Positions 41,895 through 50,721 of a stretch of 64,000 nt of DNA are shown here, piece by piece. This DNA comes from Thermoleophilales bacterium (GTDB taxonomy: Bacteria > Actinomycetota > Thermoleophilia > Solirubrobacterales > 70-9). Location: the NCBI GenBank assembly GCA_020636895.1, contig JACJWZ010000001.1:1479501-1543500 (forward strand). Direction: 5' to 3'. The position numbers were made by a program, and so were the translations under genes. The notes under the pieces were generated by a model, which did not search any database, was not told where the DNA came from, and was given only the letters and a program-made list of their open reading frames with translations. How positions within the stretch are numbered: the stretch's first letter is position 1; the number at the start of each line of letters is the position of its first letter.

Positions 41895-42793
41895 CAGGAC
41901 TCGCTCCTCTCAGCGCCGGCAGCAACCGGCTGGCGGGAATCGGAGGCAGCGCTGCCGCCGCCCGACTCGAAGTGCTCGACGGGCTTGTCGGTGATGTCCG
42001 CGATCTGGTCGAGGAGCCCGTCCTCGATCCACTGCGACTGCTGCCCGGCGAAGGTCGAGACGAGGATGTCGTCGACACGGTAGTGCTCGATCGCGTTGCT
42101 CACCGCGGCGAAGGGCTCAGGGCTCATCGGCTGCCCGGTGGCGTCGATCTCGTCGCGGTAGAGGGCCGCCAGCGTCTCGGCGAGCCGGTCGACGACCTCC
42201 TCGCGCGGAGTGTCGCCGGAGCTCGGGCAGATGAAGGTGTAGCGATGGGCGCCCTCGCGGTTGCGGGCGATCAGGCGATCGATCAGGTCGGGAGCGTTCA
42301 CGGTCTGCGTCGCGACCACCAGAGTGTGGTTGATGTCGAGCGCGATCGCGTCGTCGTCGATCCGCACCGGGATGTGCACGACAGGAGCGTCGAAACGGTC
42401 GCTCGCCCACTCGATCAGGTCCTTACGAGACCAGCCGAAGCGGCTCTCGAGCAGCGCCGAGATGAGAATCTCGGAGGGCTGGAAAGCGCGAACGGCGTCG
42501 TCCAACGCAAGCGGCGGGACCGGATCGAAGATGGAGGCCGTCGCCTCGATGCCGAACTCACGCAGCACCTGCTGGGTGACCTCGACGCGGCTCAGCGCCG
42601 CGTCGCGAACCTCGTCGACGTCGACGATCTGCCCCGAGACGGGCTGGTTCTGCGGCACGGCCAGCGCCACGTGCTCCGCGCCGGCGTCGACCCGCTCGCG
42701 GATCGCCGTCAGCAGCTTGCGCCCTCCCGCGACCTCGTTCAGGAACGCGAGGACGGTGCCGCCCTCGATGGGCGGCGCGGACTCGGCGCTCAC
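41894..42793 (-). CDS. Unknown protein coupled between ctaD and ctaE, tandem alpha/beta domains
   Basis: 299 residues, soluble, overlapping both neighbours by 3-4 bp. It looks like two alpha/beta domains of USP/HUP type. The first (about 14-140) has TVLAFLNEVAGGRKLL, EHVALAVPQ and SEILISALLES. The second (about 155-280) has TLVVATQTVNAPDLIDRL, then VDDILVSTFAG. The pattern of hydrophobic strand, helix and a terminal ILIS/ILVS strand repeats in both. No classical ATP-binding G-x2-G-x9-G(S/T) motif is seen. Position suggests a role in oxidase assembly or regulation; this is inference. Confidence 0.7.
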   Translation of the reverse strand: MSAESAPPIEGGTVLAFLNEVAGGRKLLTAIRERVDAGAEHVALAVPQNQPVSGQIVDVDEVRDAALSRVEVTQQVLREFGIEATASIFDPVPPLALDDAVRAFQPSEILISALLESRFGWSRKDLIEWASDRFDAPVVHIPVRIDDDAIALDINHTLVVATQTVNAPDLIDRLIARNREGAHRYTFICPSSGDTPREEVVDRLAETLAALYRDEIDATGQPMSPEPFAAVSNAIEHYRVDDILVSTFAGQQSQWIEDGLLDQIADITDKPVEHFESGGGSAASDSRQPVAAGAERSES

Positions 42794-44730
42794 GATCCGC
42801 CTCCCTCGCCGCCACCGCCGCCGGATGCGGCGCCGGCCACCGCGGGCTCGGGCCCGCTGACGGTCGCGCCGTCGCCGTCATGCATGATCGCGTGACGGGC
42901 CCCGGGGACACCGAACTCGTAGGGGCCACCGACGACGCGCGGGATCTCGTCGAAGTTGAACACCGGGGGCGGTGAGGAGACCAGCCACTCGATCGTCTTC
43001 GCCCGCCACGGGTTGTCGCCCGCCTTCGGTCCGAAGCGCCAGGAGACGACCATGTTGTAGACGAAGATCAGCTGGGCGACGCCGAGGATGAAGCTGAAGA
43101 TCGTGATCACGAGGTTCCAGTTGCCGAACTGCGCCGCGTAGTCGGCGACGCGACGCGGCATCCCCTCCATCCCGATCCAGTGCATGGGGATGAAGGTGCC
43201 GAGCATCCCGACGAGCGTCATCCAGAAGTGGATTCGGCCGAGGCGCTCGTCGTACATCCGCCCGGTCATCTTCGGGAACCAGTGGTAGAAGCCGCAGAAG
43301 ATGGTGAACACCGAGCCGCCGAAGAGCACGAAGTGGATGTGCGCGACGACGAAGTAGGTGTCGGAGACGTGGATGTCGAGCGGGATCATCCCGAGCATCA
43401 CGCCCGAGATGCCGCCGATCACGAACGTGACCAGGAACCCGAGCGCGAACAACATCGACGTCGACTCGATGTGCAACTTGGAGTCGAAGAGCGTTCCGAG
43501 CCACGAGAAGATCTTTATTCCCGTCGGGACCGCGATCAGCAGCGTCGTGATCATCATCGGCACCCGCAGCCAGGCGAACATGCCGGAGACGAACATGTGG
43601 TGCGCCCACACCGCGAACGCGAGGATGACGATCCCGAGCAGCGCGATCGCCATCAGCCGGTAGCCGAAGATCGTCTTGCGGGCGTGGGTCGAGATCACCT
43701 CGCTGACGATCCCGAAGCCCGGCAGCATCATGATGTAGACGGCCGGGTGCGAGTAGAACCAGAAGATGTGCTGGTAGGAGATGACGTCGCCGCCGGCGGC
43801 CGCCTGGAAGAAGTTGGTGCCGATCGCGCGGTCCATCAGGACCATGAACTGAGCGCCGGCGATGAACGGCGTCGCGCCGACCACGAGCAGCGAGGTCGAG
43901 AGGTTCGCCCAGACCAGCAGCGGCATCCGCCAGAAGTTCATTCCCGGCGCGCGCATGGTCACGATCGTGACGAGGAAGTTGAGCGCGGTCGCCACGGACG
44001 AGGCGCCGGCGAACTGGACGCCGAGGTTGAAGAACGATTGCCCGAGCGGTGCCCCGGTGGAGAGAGGCGCATAGCCGGTCCAGCCCGCATCGAAGGCGCC
44101 ACCCGGCGCCAGGAAGCTGGCCATGAAGAGGACGCCGGCCATCGGCAGCATCCAGAAGGAGAGAGCGTTGAGCCGCGGGAACGCCATGTCCGGCGCGCCG
44201 ATCATCAGCGGCAGGACGTAGTTCGCCAGGCCGGCGAAGACCGGGACGATGAACAGGAAGATCATGATCGCGGCGTGCGTCGAGAAGAGGCTGTTGAAGA
44301 CGCCGGGATCGACGATCTGGGTGCCGGGCTGCGCAAGCTCGGCGCGCATCAGCATCGCCAGGAGGCCGCCGATCATGAAGAAGCAGAAGGTGGTGACGAC
44401 GTACTGGATGCCGATCACCTTGTGATCGGTGTTGAACTTGAAGTAGTCCTTCCAGCTGTAGGCGCCGTGCTGGGAGTGATCGTCGGGGATCGTCGGTGCG
44501 CCTGACGCCCACCGGAACCAGTAGTCGAAGCAGCCGAGACCGATGAGGAACCCGATCGGGGCGGTGATTCCCGGGACGATGACGTGCGGGTAGCCGGTCG
44601 CCTCCGTCTGGAAGATCTCGAGCCCGCTGACCGCGCGCAGCGCGACGACTAGACCGAAGCCGAACAGGCCGCCGATCAGGAAGCCGAGGCCGGCACGGGG
44701 CATTCCGGGGTTCTTCAGTGCTGCTACCAA
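42790..44730 (-). CDS. ctaD: Cytochrome c oxidase subunit I, canonical
   Basis: 646 residues. All cofactor ligands are visible: His152 (heme a, FSTHAAIMIF), His328 and Tyr332 (CuB and crosslink, YSHPAVY), His377-His378 (AHHMF), and His464/His466 (VAHIHF). YSHPAVY lacks the Glu of GHPEVY, as in A2-type oxidases. A roughly 95-residue N-terminal extension adds two hydrophobic segments. TTG start with AGGAGG 9 nt upstream. It reduces oxygen and pumps protons with CtaC and CtaE. Confidence 0.96.
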   Translation of the reverse strand: MVAALKNPGMPRAGLGFLIGGLFGFGLVVALRAVSGLEIFQTEATGYPHVIVPGITAPIGFLIGLGCFDYWFRWASGAPTIPDDHSQHGAYSWKDYFKFNTDHKVIGIQYVVTTFCFFMIGGLLAMLMRAELAQPGTQIVDPGVFNSLFSTHAAIMIFLFIVPVFAGLANYVLPLMIGAPDMAFPRLNALSFWMLPMAGVLFMASFLAPGGAFDAGWTGYAPLSTGAPLGQSFFNLGVQFAGASSVATALNFLVTIVTMRAPGMNFWRMPLLVWANLSTSLLVVGATPFIAGAQFMVLMDRAIGTNFFQAAAGGDVISYQHIFWFYSHPAVYIMMLPGFGIVSEVISTHARKTIFGYRLMAIALLGIVILAFAVWAHHMFVSGMFAWLRVPMMITTLLIAVPTGIKIFSWLGTLFDSKLHIESTSMLFALGFLVTFVIGGISGVMLGMIPLDIHVSDTYFVVAHIHFVLFGGSVFTIFCGFYHWFPKMTGRMYDERLGRIHFWMTLVGMLGTFIPMHWIGMEGMPRRVADYAAQFGNWNLVITIFSFILGVAQLIFVYNMVVSWRFGPKAGDNPWRAKTIEWLVSSPPPVFNFDEIPRVVGGPYEFGVPGARHAIMHDGDGATVSGPEPAVAGAASGGGGGEGGGS

Positions 44731-44739
44731 GTCCTAGGT

Positions 44740-44745
44740 CCTCCT
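44740..44745 (-). promoter_or_regulatory. Strong ribosome binding site deciding the TTG start of ctaD
   Basis: AGGAGG on the minus strand, 9 nt before the TTG at 44730. Confidence 0.6.
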
Positions 44746-44753
44746 AATCAATC

Positions 44754-45614
44754 TCAGTCGTCGGTCAGGTCACGGTCGTCGAAGACGCCCGCCCCCTTGC
44801 CCCCCGGCACCCCGCTGCTCACGTCCTCCTCGTCGGGGATCTTGGTCTGATCCGCCGCCCAGGCGTCGAAGTCGTCCTGCGACTCGACCACCGCCGCCGC
44901 GCGCATCGTCGCGTGGCCCCATCCGCAGAGCTCGGTGCAGACCACCGAGAAGACGCCCTCCTCGGTCGGCGTGACGGTCACCGTGTCGTCGATGTCGTCG
45001 CCACCGGGTAGGTCGGCGCCGGGAACCAGGTCCCGCTTGATCCCCCACTCAGGCACCCAGAACGAATGGATGACGTCGAGGGCGTTGAGGTGCAGGTCGA
45101 GCTGGGTGCCGACCGGGACGTGAAGCTCAGTCGAGGTGACGCCCTGCTCGGGATAGTCGAACCGCCAGGCGAACTGCTGGGCGGTGACGTCGACCTCCAT
45201 GATCTTGCCGTTGTCGGCCTTCGCCTCGATGTCGTTGAGGACGATGGTCGAGTAGACGCCGGCGAAGATCACGATCACGGTCGGGATCGCCGTCCAGATG
45301 ATCTCGAGGCGGGTGTTGCCGTGGATCGGCTCGCCGTCGGACTCATCACCGGGCTTCGCGCGGTACTTCCAGATGGCGTAGACCATCATCACCATCACGA
45401 TGCTGAAGACCAGTGAGCTGAGCACGATCATCACGTTCAGGAGCGTGACGATGTCCTCCTTCTCGGAGGAGTAGACGGGCCCGAGCCAGTCGATGTTGAC
45501 CATGACCAGGGAGATGACGAGCGTCATCAGGCCCGCGATCGCGGCGCCCTTCAAAAATGTCGACAGAGACATGTCCTTCATCGGCAGCGGCATTCTATTG
45601 ACCGCGCGGCGCAT
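44754..45614 (-). CDS. ctaC: Cytochrome c oxidase subunit II, canonical CuA
   Basis: 286 residues with two membrane helices (about 20-40 and 58-82) and a periplasmic-side cupredoxin domain. The CuA site is complete: His183 (DVIHSFW), Cys226, Cys230, His234 and Met237 in VCTELCGWGHATM. It accepts electrons from cytochrome c. The start is uncertain among ATGs at 45614, 45593 and 45572; none has a strong ribosome site. First gene of the ctaC-ctaD-unknown-ctaE operon. Confidence 0.95.
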   Translation of the reverse strand: MRRAVNRMPLPMKDMSLSTFLKGAAIAGLMTLVISLVMVNIDWLGPVYSSEKEDIVTLLNVMIVLSSLVFSIVMVMMVYAIWKYRAKPGDESDGEPIHGNTRLEIIWTAIPTVIVIFAGVYSTIVLNDIEAKADNGKIMEVDVTAQQFAWRFDYPEQGVTSTELHVPVGTQLDLHLNALDVIHSFWVPEWGIKRDLVPGADLPGGDDIDDTVTVTPTEEGVFSVVCTELCGWGHATMRAAAVVESQDDFDAWAADQTKIPDEEDVSSGVPGGKGAGVFDDRDLTDD

Positions 45615-45669
45615 GCATCAGTCGCACCTAAAGACGGTGGCGCGAATGCAGCTCCGATGCCGGAAACCG

Positions 45670-47241
45670 TCAGCCTGCTGGAACCCGGTCGAGCCGCTCG
45701 AGCTCGCCCGCCGAGGCGGCGAGCGCGGAGCGGGCGACCCCCTCCCAGCTCCACCGCGAGCTCACCTCGGCGACGAGAACGGCCCGCGCCTCGTCCCGTT
45801 CTTCAGCTTCCAGCGACAGCCACGCGTCGAGCCGGGAGGCGATCCCCGTCACCGCCTCGTCGTCGAGCCCGAACGCCGTCAGCTCCGCCACACCGGCGGT
45901 GCCCGGCGTCCTCCGAAGAGCTCCGGCAAGCGTGCCCGCGACCTCCGCCAGCCCGGAGTGCGCTGCGCACACAGGTAGCGCGCCCGTCGCCGCCGCCTCG
46001 GCGGCGACCATCCCGAACGCCTCCGGGAACGTGCTCGGGACGACCATCGCGTCGCTTGCGCGCACCGCCCGGGCGACCTCGCCGTACTCGAGGCGGCCCG
46101 CCAGGTCGATCGAGCCCCGAGCCCCCGCCGCGGCCTCCACGTAGCCCTGCGGCGGAGCGTCGAGGAAAGCCCGCAGGAAGCGCAGCTCCCCCTCCTCCCC
46201 GCCCTCGAGCGCGCGGCCGCGCGCCGCGATCTCGCGCGCCGCGCCGAGATCGCCGGCTCCGATCGCCTCCCAGAGCCGCAGCAGGCCGTCGCGGTACTCA
46301 CCGAAGCCGACGAGCAGCAGTCGCGCGCCGGGGTGGGCGCGGACGACGAGCGGCCAGGCAGCGAGGAGCAGGTCGCAGCCCTTGGAGACGATCAGCTTGC
46401 CGACGAAGATCACCCTGGCCCCTTCGGCCGCCGCGTAGCTGCTCAAGGCCCGGGAGGCGGCGGCGGGATCGCGGCCGAGACCGGGTGAGCCAAAGCCGGA
46501 CTCCGCCGATCGGATCTCCTGCGCGAGCGCCCGTAGCTCTCCCGGAGCCTGCGACCGGGGCAACGGCGAGAACGCGGCGACATCCACGCCGGGAGGCCCG
46601 AGCCGCGTCCTCTCCTCGAGTCCCTCGAGGTCGAGCGTCTGCCACAGCGACGCGCCGGTGTGTCGAGAGCCGACCAGGACGGCGCGGGCCCCCTCCATCC
46701 CCTCGCGCGCATAGGGGAGGAAGCGCTCGCGGTGCGGGATCACCGTGTAGGAGAGGGCGCTGCCGTGGACCTTCGCCGCGAACGGCAGGCCGCTGCGGGC
46801 GAGGATCACCGGCCCCATCACCAGGTGGTTGGCGAGAGCGGCGTCGATCCCGCCGGCCCGCTCGGCCACGGCCCTGACCGCGGTCACGTTGGCGGCGATG
46901 TAGGCCTCGATCTCCGCGTCGTCGCACTCGGGGAACGTCTTCGCGGTGAATCCCTCGTAGTGGTCGGCGACGTAGACGGGCAGGAGCCCGCCGATGTCGG
47001 GCAGATAGGCGGTGATCGTTCCGCCCCCTTCCGTCCCGGGATTTCCCGTCGGCTCGACCTCGAAGCCGCCGCCCTCCCAGCGTCCGACGGCATCGATCCA
47101 GGGGAGCGAGCCGGCCTCGCCGTCCTGGCAGAGGAGATGGACCTCGTGGCCCAGCCGCGCCAGCGCCTGCGCGACGTTGGCGTTGTAGACGTTGCTACCG
47201 GTGCCGCGCAGCAGGTAGCCGTGGAAGATCAGGACCCTCAT
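45670..47241 (-). CDS. GT4-type glycosyltransferase
   Basis: 523 residues, GT-B fold. The N-terminal glycine-rich loop is GTGSNVYNANVAQALARLGHEV, and the C-terminal domain has IFVGKLIVSKGCDLLLAAW and the E-x7-E nucleotide-sugar motif (PEAFGMVAAEAAATG). An insert of about 60 residues separates the two halves. It probably makes an exported or storage glycan. The ATG at 47241 has AAGGA 8 nt upstream; the longer in-frame extension runs through the divergent gene and is rejected. Confidence 0.88.
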   Translation of the reverse strand: MRVLIFHGYLLRGTGSNVYNANVAQALARLGHEVHLLCQDGEAGSLPWIDAVGRWEGGGFEVEPTGNPGTEGGGTITAYLPDIGGLLPVYVADHYEGFTAKTFPECDDAEIEAYIAANVTAVRAVAERAGGIDAALANHLVMGPVILARSGLPFAAKVHGSALSYTVIPHRERFLPYAREGMEGARAVLVGSRHTGASLWQTLDLEGLEERTRLGPPGVDVAAFSPLPRSQAPGELRALAQEIRSAESGFGSPGLGRDPAAASRALSSYAAAEGARVIFVGKLIVSKGCDLLLAAWPLVVRAHPGARLLLVGFGEYRDGLLRLWEAIGAGDLGAAREIAARGRALEGGEEGELRFLRAFLDAPPQGYVEAAAGARGSIDLAGRLEYGEVARAVRASDAMVVPSTFPEAFGMVAAEAAATGALPVCAAHSGLAEVAGTLAGALRRTPGTAGVAELTAFGLDDEAVTGIASRLDAWLSLEAEERDEARAVLVAEVSSRWSWEGVARSALAASAGELERLDRVPAG

Positions 47242-47279
47242 CTGGGACATCCTTGCGGCCCTTCCGGATAGCCACCCAC

Positions 47280-47285
47280 TAGAGT
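47280..47285 (+). promoter_or_regulatory. Probable -10 element, leaderless
   Basis: TAGAGT lies 7 nt before the GTG at 47293 and overlaps the alternative GTG at 47284, so the later start is preferred. Confidence 0.5.
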
Positions 47286-47292
47286 GCGCGCC

Positions 47293-47568
47293 GTGCACAC
47301 GCATCAGATCTACAGGCTCCGCGCCCCCGCCTCGGGACGTGAAGCGCTCGTCGAGGCCGAGGTCGACGGCGTATACGTCGATCGCGAGACCGGCGAGGAG
47401 CTGCAGCCCGTCACCCGGGTGCTGCCGCTGGCGCCCTCGGCATCGAAGCTCCTGCGCAGCCCCGAGAACCTGCTCGAGTGCCGCCGCTGCAAGCAGCTGA
47501 TCGGCATCGACGTCAGCGACTGCCCGCACTGCGGCCTGCGCCAGGAAGCCACCAACGGCGACTCGTGA
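47293..47568 (+). CDS. Small zinc-ribbon protein
   Basis: 91 residues. The C-terminal part holds CRRC and, eleven residues later, CPHC, a likely four-Cys zinc ribbon; the N-terminal part is a small beta-rich region (HQIYRLRAP). No partner is known. Its stop overlaps the next start (GTGA), so it is coupled to the Thr-rich lipoprotein. Confidence 0.7.
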   Translation: MHTHQIYRLRAPASGREALVEAEVDGVYVDRETGEELQPVTRVLPLAPSASKLLRSPENLLECRRCKQLIGIDVSDCPHCGLRQEATNGDS

Positions 47569-47915
47569 GCCGTCGGCGCCCCGCCGCGCTCGCGGCGATG
47601 CTGGCCGCCGCCGCCCTGCTCGCCGCCGGCTGCGGCGATGGCCCCGACACGACGGCTGAGACGACCTCCTCGACGTCGAGCACGATCGAGCTGACCACCT
47701 CGTCGACGACCTCCTCGACGACCACGGCGCCCACCACCACGACCACGGCGCCCACGACCAGCACCACGACGACGACGCCCACGGTCACGGTCGATCCGAC
47801 GACCACGACGACGTCGGAGGAGGACACCGAGGACAACGACCTGCCCCCGAAGCCCGGCTCGCCCCAGGAGGCCTTCGAGGAGGAGTGCGAGAAGCACCCC
47901 GACCGCTGCGGCTAG
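47565..47915 (+). CDS. Thr-rich lipoprotein
   Basis: 116 residues: lipoprotein signal with LLAAGC (Cys about 21), a roughly 60-residue low-complexity Thr/Ser stretch (ETTSSTSST, TTTTTAPTT) encoded by ACS triplet runs, and an acidic end with two Cys (ECEKHPDRC). The linker could be O-glycosylated. No function recognised. Confidence 0.7.
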   Translation: MSRRRPAALAAMLAAAALLAAGCGDGPDTTAETTSSTSSTIELTTSSTTSSTTTAPTTTTTAPTTSTTTTTPTVTVDPTTTTTSEEDTEDNDLPPKPGSPQEAFEEECEKHPDRCG

Positions 47916-48002
47916 GGCGCTTCGCCCAGACGACCCGGCGCCCCCGCGCCCCGCCGCATGCGGAGCGCCGATCGCCCCCAGCCCCCCAGCGGCCTTACGG
48001 TC

Positions 48003-48833
48003 CTACTTGCCGTCGGGGACCAGGTAGGCCCTGTAGAGCAGGCGCGCCGCCGTGTAGGTACAGGCGTAGGAGCGGACCGAGCCCGTCTTGTTCTGCGGCT
48101 TGGAGTGATCGATCGCGTCCTGGGCGGCGGCGATCTTCTCCTCCTGGCTCGCACCCGCGGGGGCATTCCCGCAGTGCTTGGACCCGCGGCTGGCCAGCCA
48201 CTGATCCTGGTTCGCCGTCGCGGCGGGCGGATCGTGGGCGAGCGCGGGCATCCAGTTGCCCGTGGTGATGGCGACGAAGAGCCCGGCCTTGACCTTCAGC
48301 GCCTTCTTCAGGGTGAAGATCGGAGTGCGCCCGAGCTGATCGGAGACCTCGACCTTGACGGACTGCTTGACGAGCTTGAAGCGCTGGTGCTTGAGCTTCT
48401 TGAGGATGCTGAGCTTCACCGAGGGGTCCCCCCAGCCGACGCCGTCCTCGACGCTCGGGCCCCCGGCGGGCGCCTCGGTGAAGAACGCGCGCTCCTCCTC
48501 GTTCGGCTTCGCCAGATCGACGCTGAAGGCGACGATGTGGCCGTCCTTGCGGATCTTGTACGGGTTGCGATGGCCGTTGGCGAGCTTCTGCAGCCCGGTC
48601 ACCTCGCCGACGGCCTGGCAGACCTTCGAGGGAGGCGGCTGATAGGTGGGCTGGTTCTTCTTTTCGGGCGTCGGGCAGCTCGGCTTCGGCGCCTTGCCGG
48701 CGGGCTGCACCGTGTCGGCGGCGACGCCGCTGGCGCCGCTCGTGCGCATACCGAGAGCCGCTATTACGGCAAGGAGAAGGGCGGCGGCGAAGATCGTCGC
48801 CGCGCGGACTGGTGTGTTGGCTCGAAAGCTCAT
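48003..48833 (-). CDS. Secreted protein of unknown function
   Basis: 276 residues with a membrane-spanning N-terminus that is a signal peptide or anchor (about 8-28). The exported part has five Cys, a Lys-rich middle (LKKLKHQRFKLVKQ) and an acidic start of folded region (HIVAFSVDLAKPNEEE). A WLASRGSKHCGN segment may bind another protein. No family recognised. It converges with the Thr-rich lipoprotein. Confidence 0.65.
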   Translation of the reverse strand: MSFRANTPVRAATIFAAALLLAVIAALGMRTSGASGVAADTVQPAGKAPKPSCPTPEKKNQPTYQPPPSKVCQAVGEVTGLQKLANGHRNPYKIRKDGHIVAFSVDLAKPNEEERAFFTEAPAGGPSVEDGVGWGDPSVKLSILKKLKHQRFKLVKQSVKVEVSDQLGRTPIFTLKKALKVKAGLFVAITTGNWMPALAHDPPAATANQDQWLASRGSKHCGNAPAGASQEEKIAAAQDAIDHSKPQNKTGSVRSYACTYTAARLLYRAYLVPDGK

Positions 48834-48935
48834 CGGATAGTCCCTAACACTCGTCCCCCCGCAGGGTTGCGGGGCTGGTGGGGCGCGGGGCGCAGTCTAG
48901 GGCGCTCCGGGGGCGGAATCGTGTCGCATCCAACG

Positions 48936-48941
48936 TAGACT
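48936..48941 (+). promoter_or_regulatory. Probable -10 element, leaderless
   Basis: TAGACT lies 8 nt before the GTG at 48950. Confidence 0.5.
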
Positions 48942-48949
48942 GCCCGCTC

Positions 48950-49939
48950 GTGCCCGCCATCGAGGTCGTCAACTTGCAGCGGGCTTTCTCCGCCGAAGTA
49001 CTCGCCGTCGCCGGTATCGACCTCGAGGTGGCCGAGGGCGAGATCTACTCGTTCCTCGGGCCCAACGGCGCCGGCAAGACGACGACCGTCCGGATGCTCA
49101 CCACCCTGCTGCGACCGACCGGCGGCAGCGCCCGGGTCGCCGGTCACGACGTCGTCGCCGAGCCCGCCGCCGTGCGCGGTGCCATCGGCGTCGCCCTGCA
49201 GGAGGCGGCGTTGGACCCGCTGATGACGGGCGAGGAGCTGATCCGCATGCAGGCGACGCTGCACGGGCTCCCCCGCCCCGAGGGCCACGAGCGCTCGCGG
49301 GAGCTCCTGCGCCGGGTCGGCCTCACGGATGCGGCGAAGCGCCGGGTCGGCACCTACTCCGGCGGGATGAAGCGCCGGCTCGATCTCGCCTCCGCGCTCG
49401 TCCACCGCCCCAGCGTCCTCTTCCTCGACGAGCCGACCACCGGGCTCGATCCCGTCAGCCGCAAGGCGATCTGGGAGGAGGTGGCCGAGCTCAACGACGA
49501 GGGGACGACGGTGTTCCTGACCACCCAGTACCTGGAGGAGGCCGACCAACTTGCCGATCGCGTCGGGATCATCAGCTCCGGCCGGATCGTCGCCGAGGGC
49601 ACGCCCGCCTCGCTCAAGGCGGAGGTGGGCAAGCCGCGGCTGGAGCTGACGCTCGCCGCGGGATCGGAGGTCGACTGCGCCGGCGTGCTCGAGCGCCATG
49701 GGAAGCTCCTGCCGGCCCGGGACGGGAAGCTGATCGTCGAGGTCGACGGTGGCGCGTCCGAGATCGCGCCGGTCGTGCGCGATCTCGACGAGGCGGGGGT
49801 CCAGGTCGAGTCGCTCGACCTCGTCGAGCCGACGCTCGACGACGTCTTCGTCGAGAAGACCGGCCATCACCTGGAAGGGGATGAGGAGGCCGAAGCCGAA
49901 GCCGACGAGCGGCCCGAGATCGCCCCCGAGCCCGCCTGA
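48950..49939 (+). CDS. ABC transporter ATP-binding protein, DrrA-like
   Basis: 329 residues. Walker A GPNGAGKTTT (about 38-47), signature YSGGMKRRLDLA, Walker B VLFLDEPTTGLDP and the switch region TTQYLEEAD. The C-terminal 90 residues match the DrrA-type accessory domain, with PTLDDVF near the end, then an acidic tail. It energises the two permeases encoded next, with 1-bp overlaps. Substrates of this class include antibiotics and lipids. Confidence 0.93.
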   Translation: MPAIEVVNLQRAFSAEVLAVAGIDLEVAEGEIYSFLGPNGAGKTTTVRMLTTLLRPTGGSARVAGHDVVAEPAAVRGAIGVALQEAALDPLMTGEELIRMQATLHGLPRPEGHERSRELLRRVGLTDAAKRRVGTYSGGMKRRLDLASALVHRPSVLFLDEPTTGLDPVSRKAIWEEVAELNDEGTTVFLTTQYLEEADQLADRVGIISSGRIVAEGTPASLKAEVGKPRLELTLAAGSEVDCAGVLERHGKLLPARDGKLIVEVDGGASEIAPVVRDLDEAGVQVESLDLVEPTLDDVFVEKTGHHLEGDEEAEAEADERPEIAPEPA

Positions 49940-50721
49940 TGGGCGTCCGGGGCACGCTCGAGGTCGTCGCCGTGCTCGGACGGCGCTCCGTGCTGCAGAC
50001 GTTCCGGCGCCCGCAGCTGGCAGCGCCGCTGCTCGTCTTCCCCACCCTGCTCCTGGCGATCCAGAGCGCCGGCGTCGGCGAGGCCGTGAACCTGCCGGGC
50101 TTCCCCCCGGTCGACAGCTTCTTCCAGTTCCTGCTGCCGGCGGCGATGGTGCAGTCGGCGATGTTCGGCGGCAACGCCGGGGGGATCGCGCTCGCCGTCG
50201 ACATCGAGACCGGGTTCACGGACCGGCTGCTGGCCGCGCCGGTGCCGCGGTTCGCGATCGTCGCCGGACGCCTCGCGGGGACCGCCGCGCTCGGAGCGCT
50301 GACGGCGCTCTGGTTCCTCGCGATCGGCCTCATCTTCGGCGCCCCGATTGAGGAGGGCGTGCCCGGAGCGCTGCTGATGATCGTGCTGGTGACGATGTCG
50401 GCGTTCGCCTTCGGCACGATCGGCGCGGCCCTGGCGCTGCGGACCGGAAGCGCCTCGATCGTCCAGGGCACCTTCCCGCTCGTCTTCGTCGTCCTCTTCC
50501 TCTCGACCGCGTTCTTCCCGGAGGACCTGCTCGTCGAGCCGGCGCAGACGATCGCCAAGTACAACCCGCTCTCCTTCATCGTCGACGCCGTCCGCGATCC
50601 GGTCATCTCGACCCTGACCGCCGAGGACCTGCTGCTCGGCCTCGCGGGCATCGCGCTCGTGGGCGGGCTCGGGACGTTGATGTCGCTGCGGGCGATGCGG
50701 CGCCGGGAGGCGATGGGCTGA
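49939..50721 (+). CDS. ABC-2 type permease, DrrB-like (first)
   Basis: 260 residues with six helices. The conserved middle reads FGGNAGGIALAVDIETGFTDRLLAAPVPR, and a later segment PLSFIVDAVRD is typical of ABC-2 exporters. The start overlaps the ATPase stop (TGATG). Confidence 0.92.
   Translation: MGVRGTLEVVAVLGRRSVLQTFRRPQLAAPLLVFPTLLLAIQSAGVGEAVNLPGFPPVDSFFQFLLPAAMVQSAMFGGNAGGIALAVDIETGFTDRLLAAPVPRFAIVAGRLAGTAALGALTALWFLAIGLIFGAPIEEGVPGALLMIVLVTMSAFAFGTIGAALALRTGSASIVQGTFPLVFVVLFLSTAFFPEDLLVEPAQTIAKYNPLSFIVDAVRDPVISTLTAEDLLLGLAGIALVGGLGTLMSLRAMRRREAMG

Noticed and set aside
43180..44505. 441-codon plus-strand frame
   Set aside because: Antisense of canonical ctaD, composed mainly of Arg, Glu, Asp and His.
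45657..46877. 406-codon plus-strand frame rich in Arg and Pro
   Set aside because: Antisense of the GT4 gene; composition is typical of a GC-rich shadow frame.
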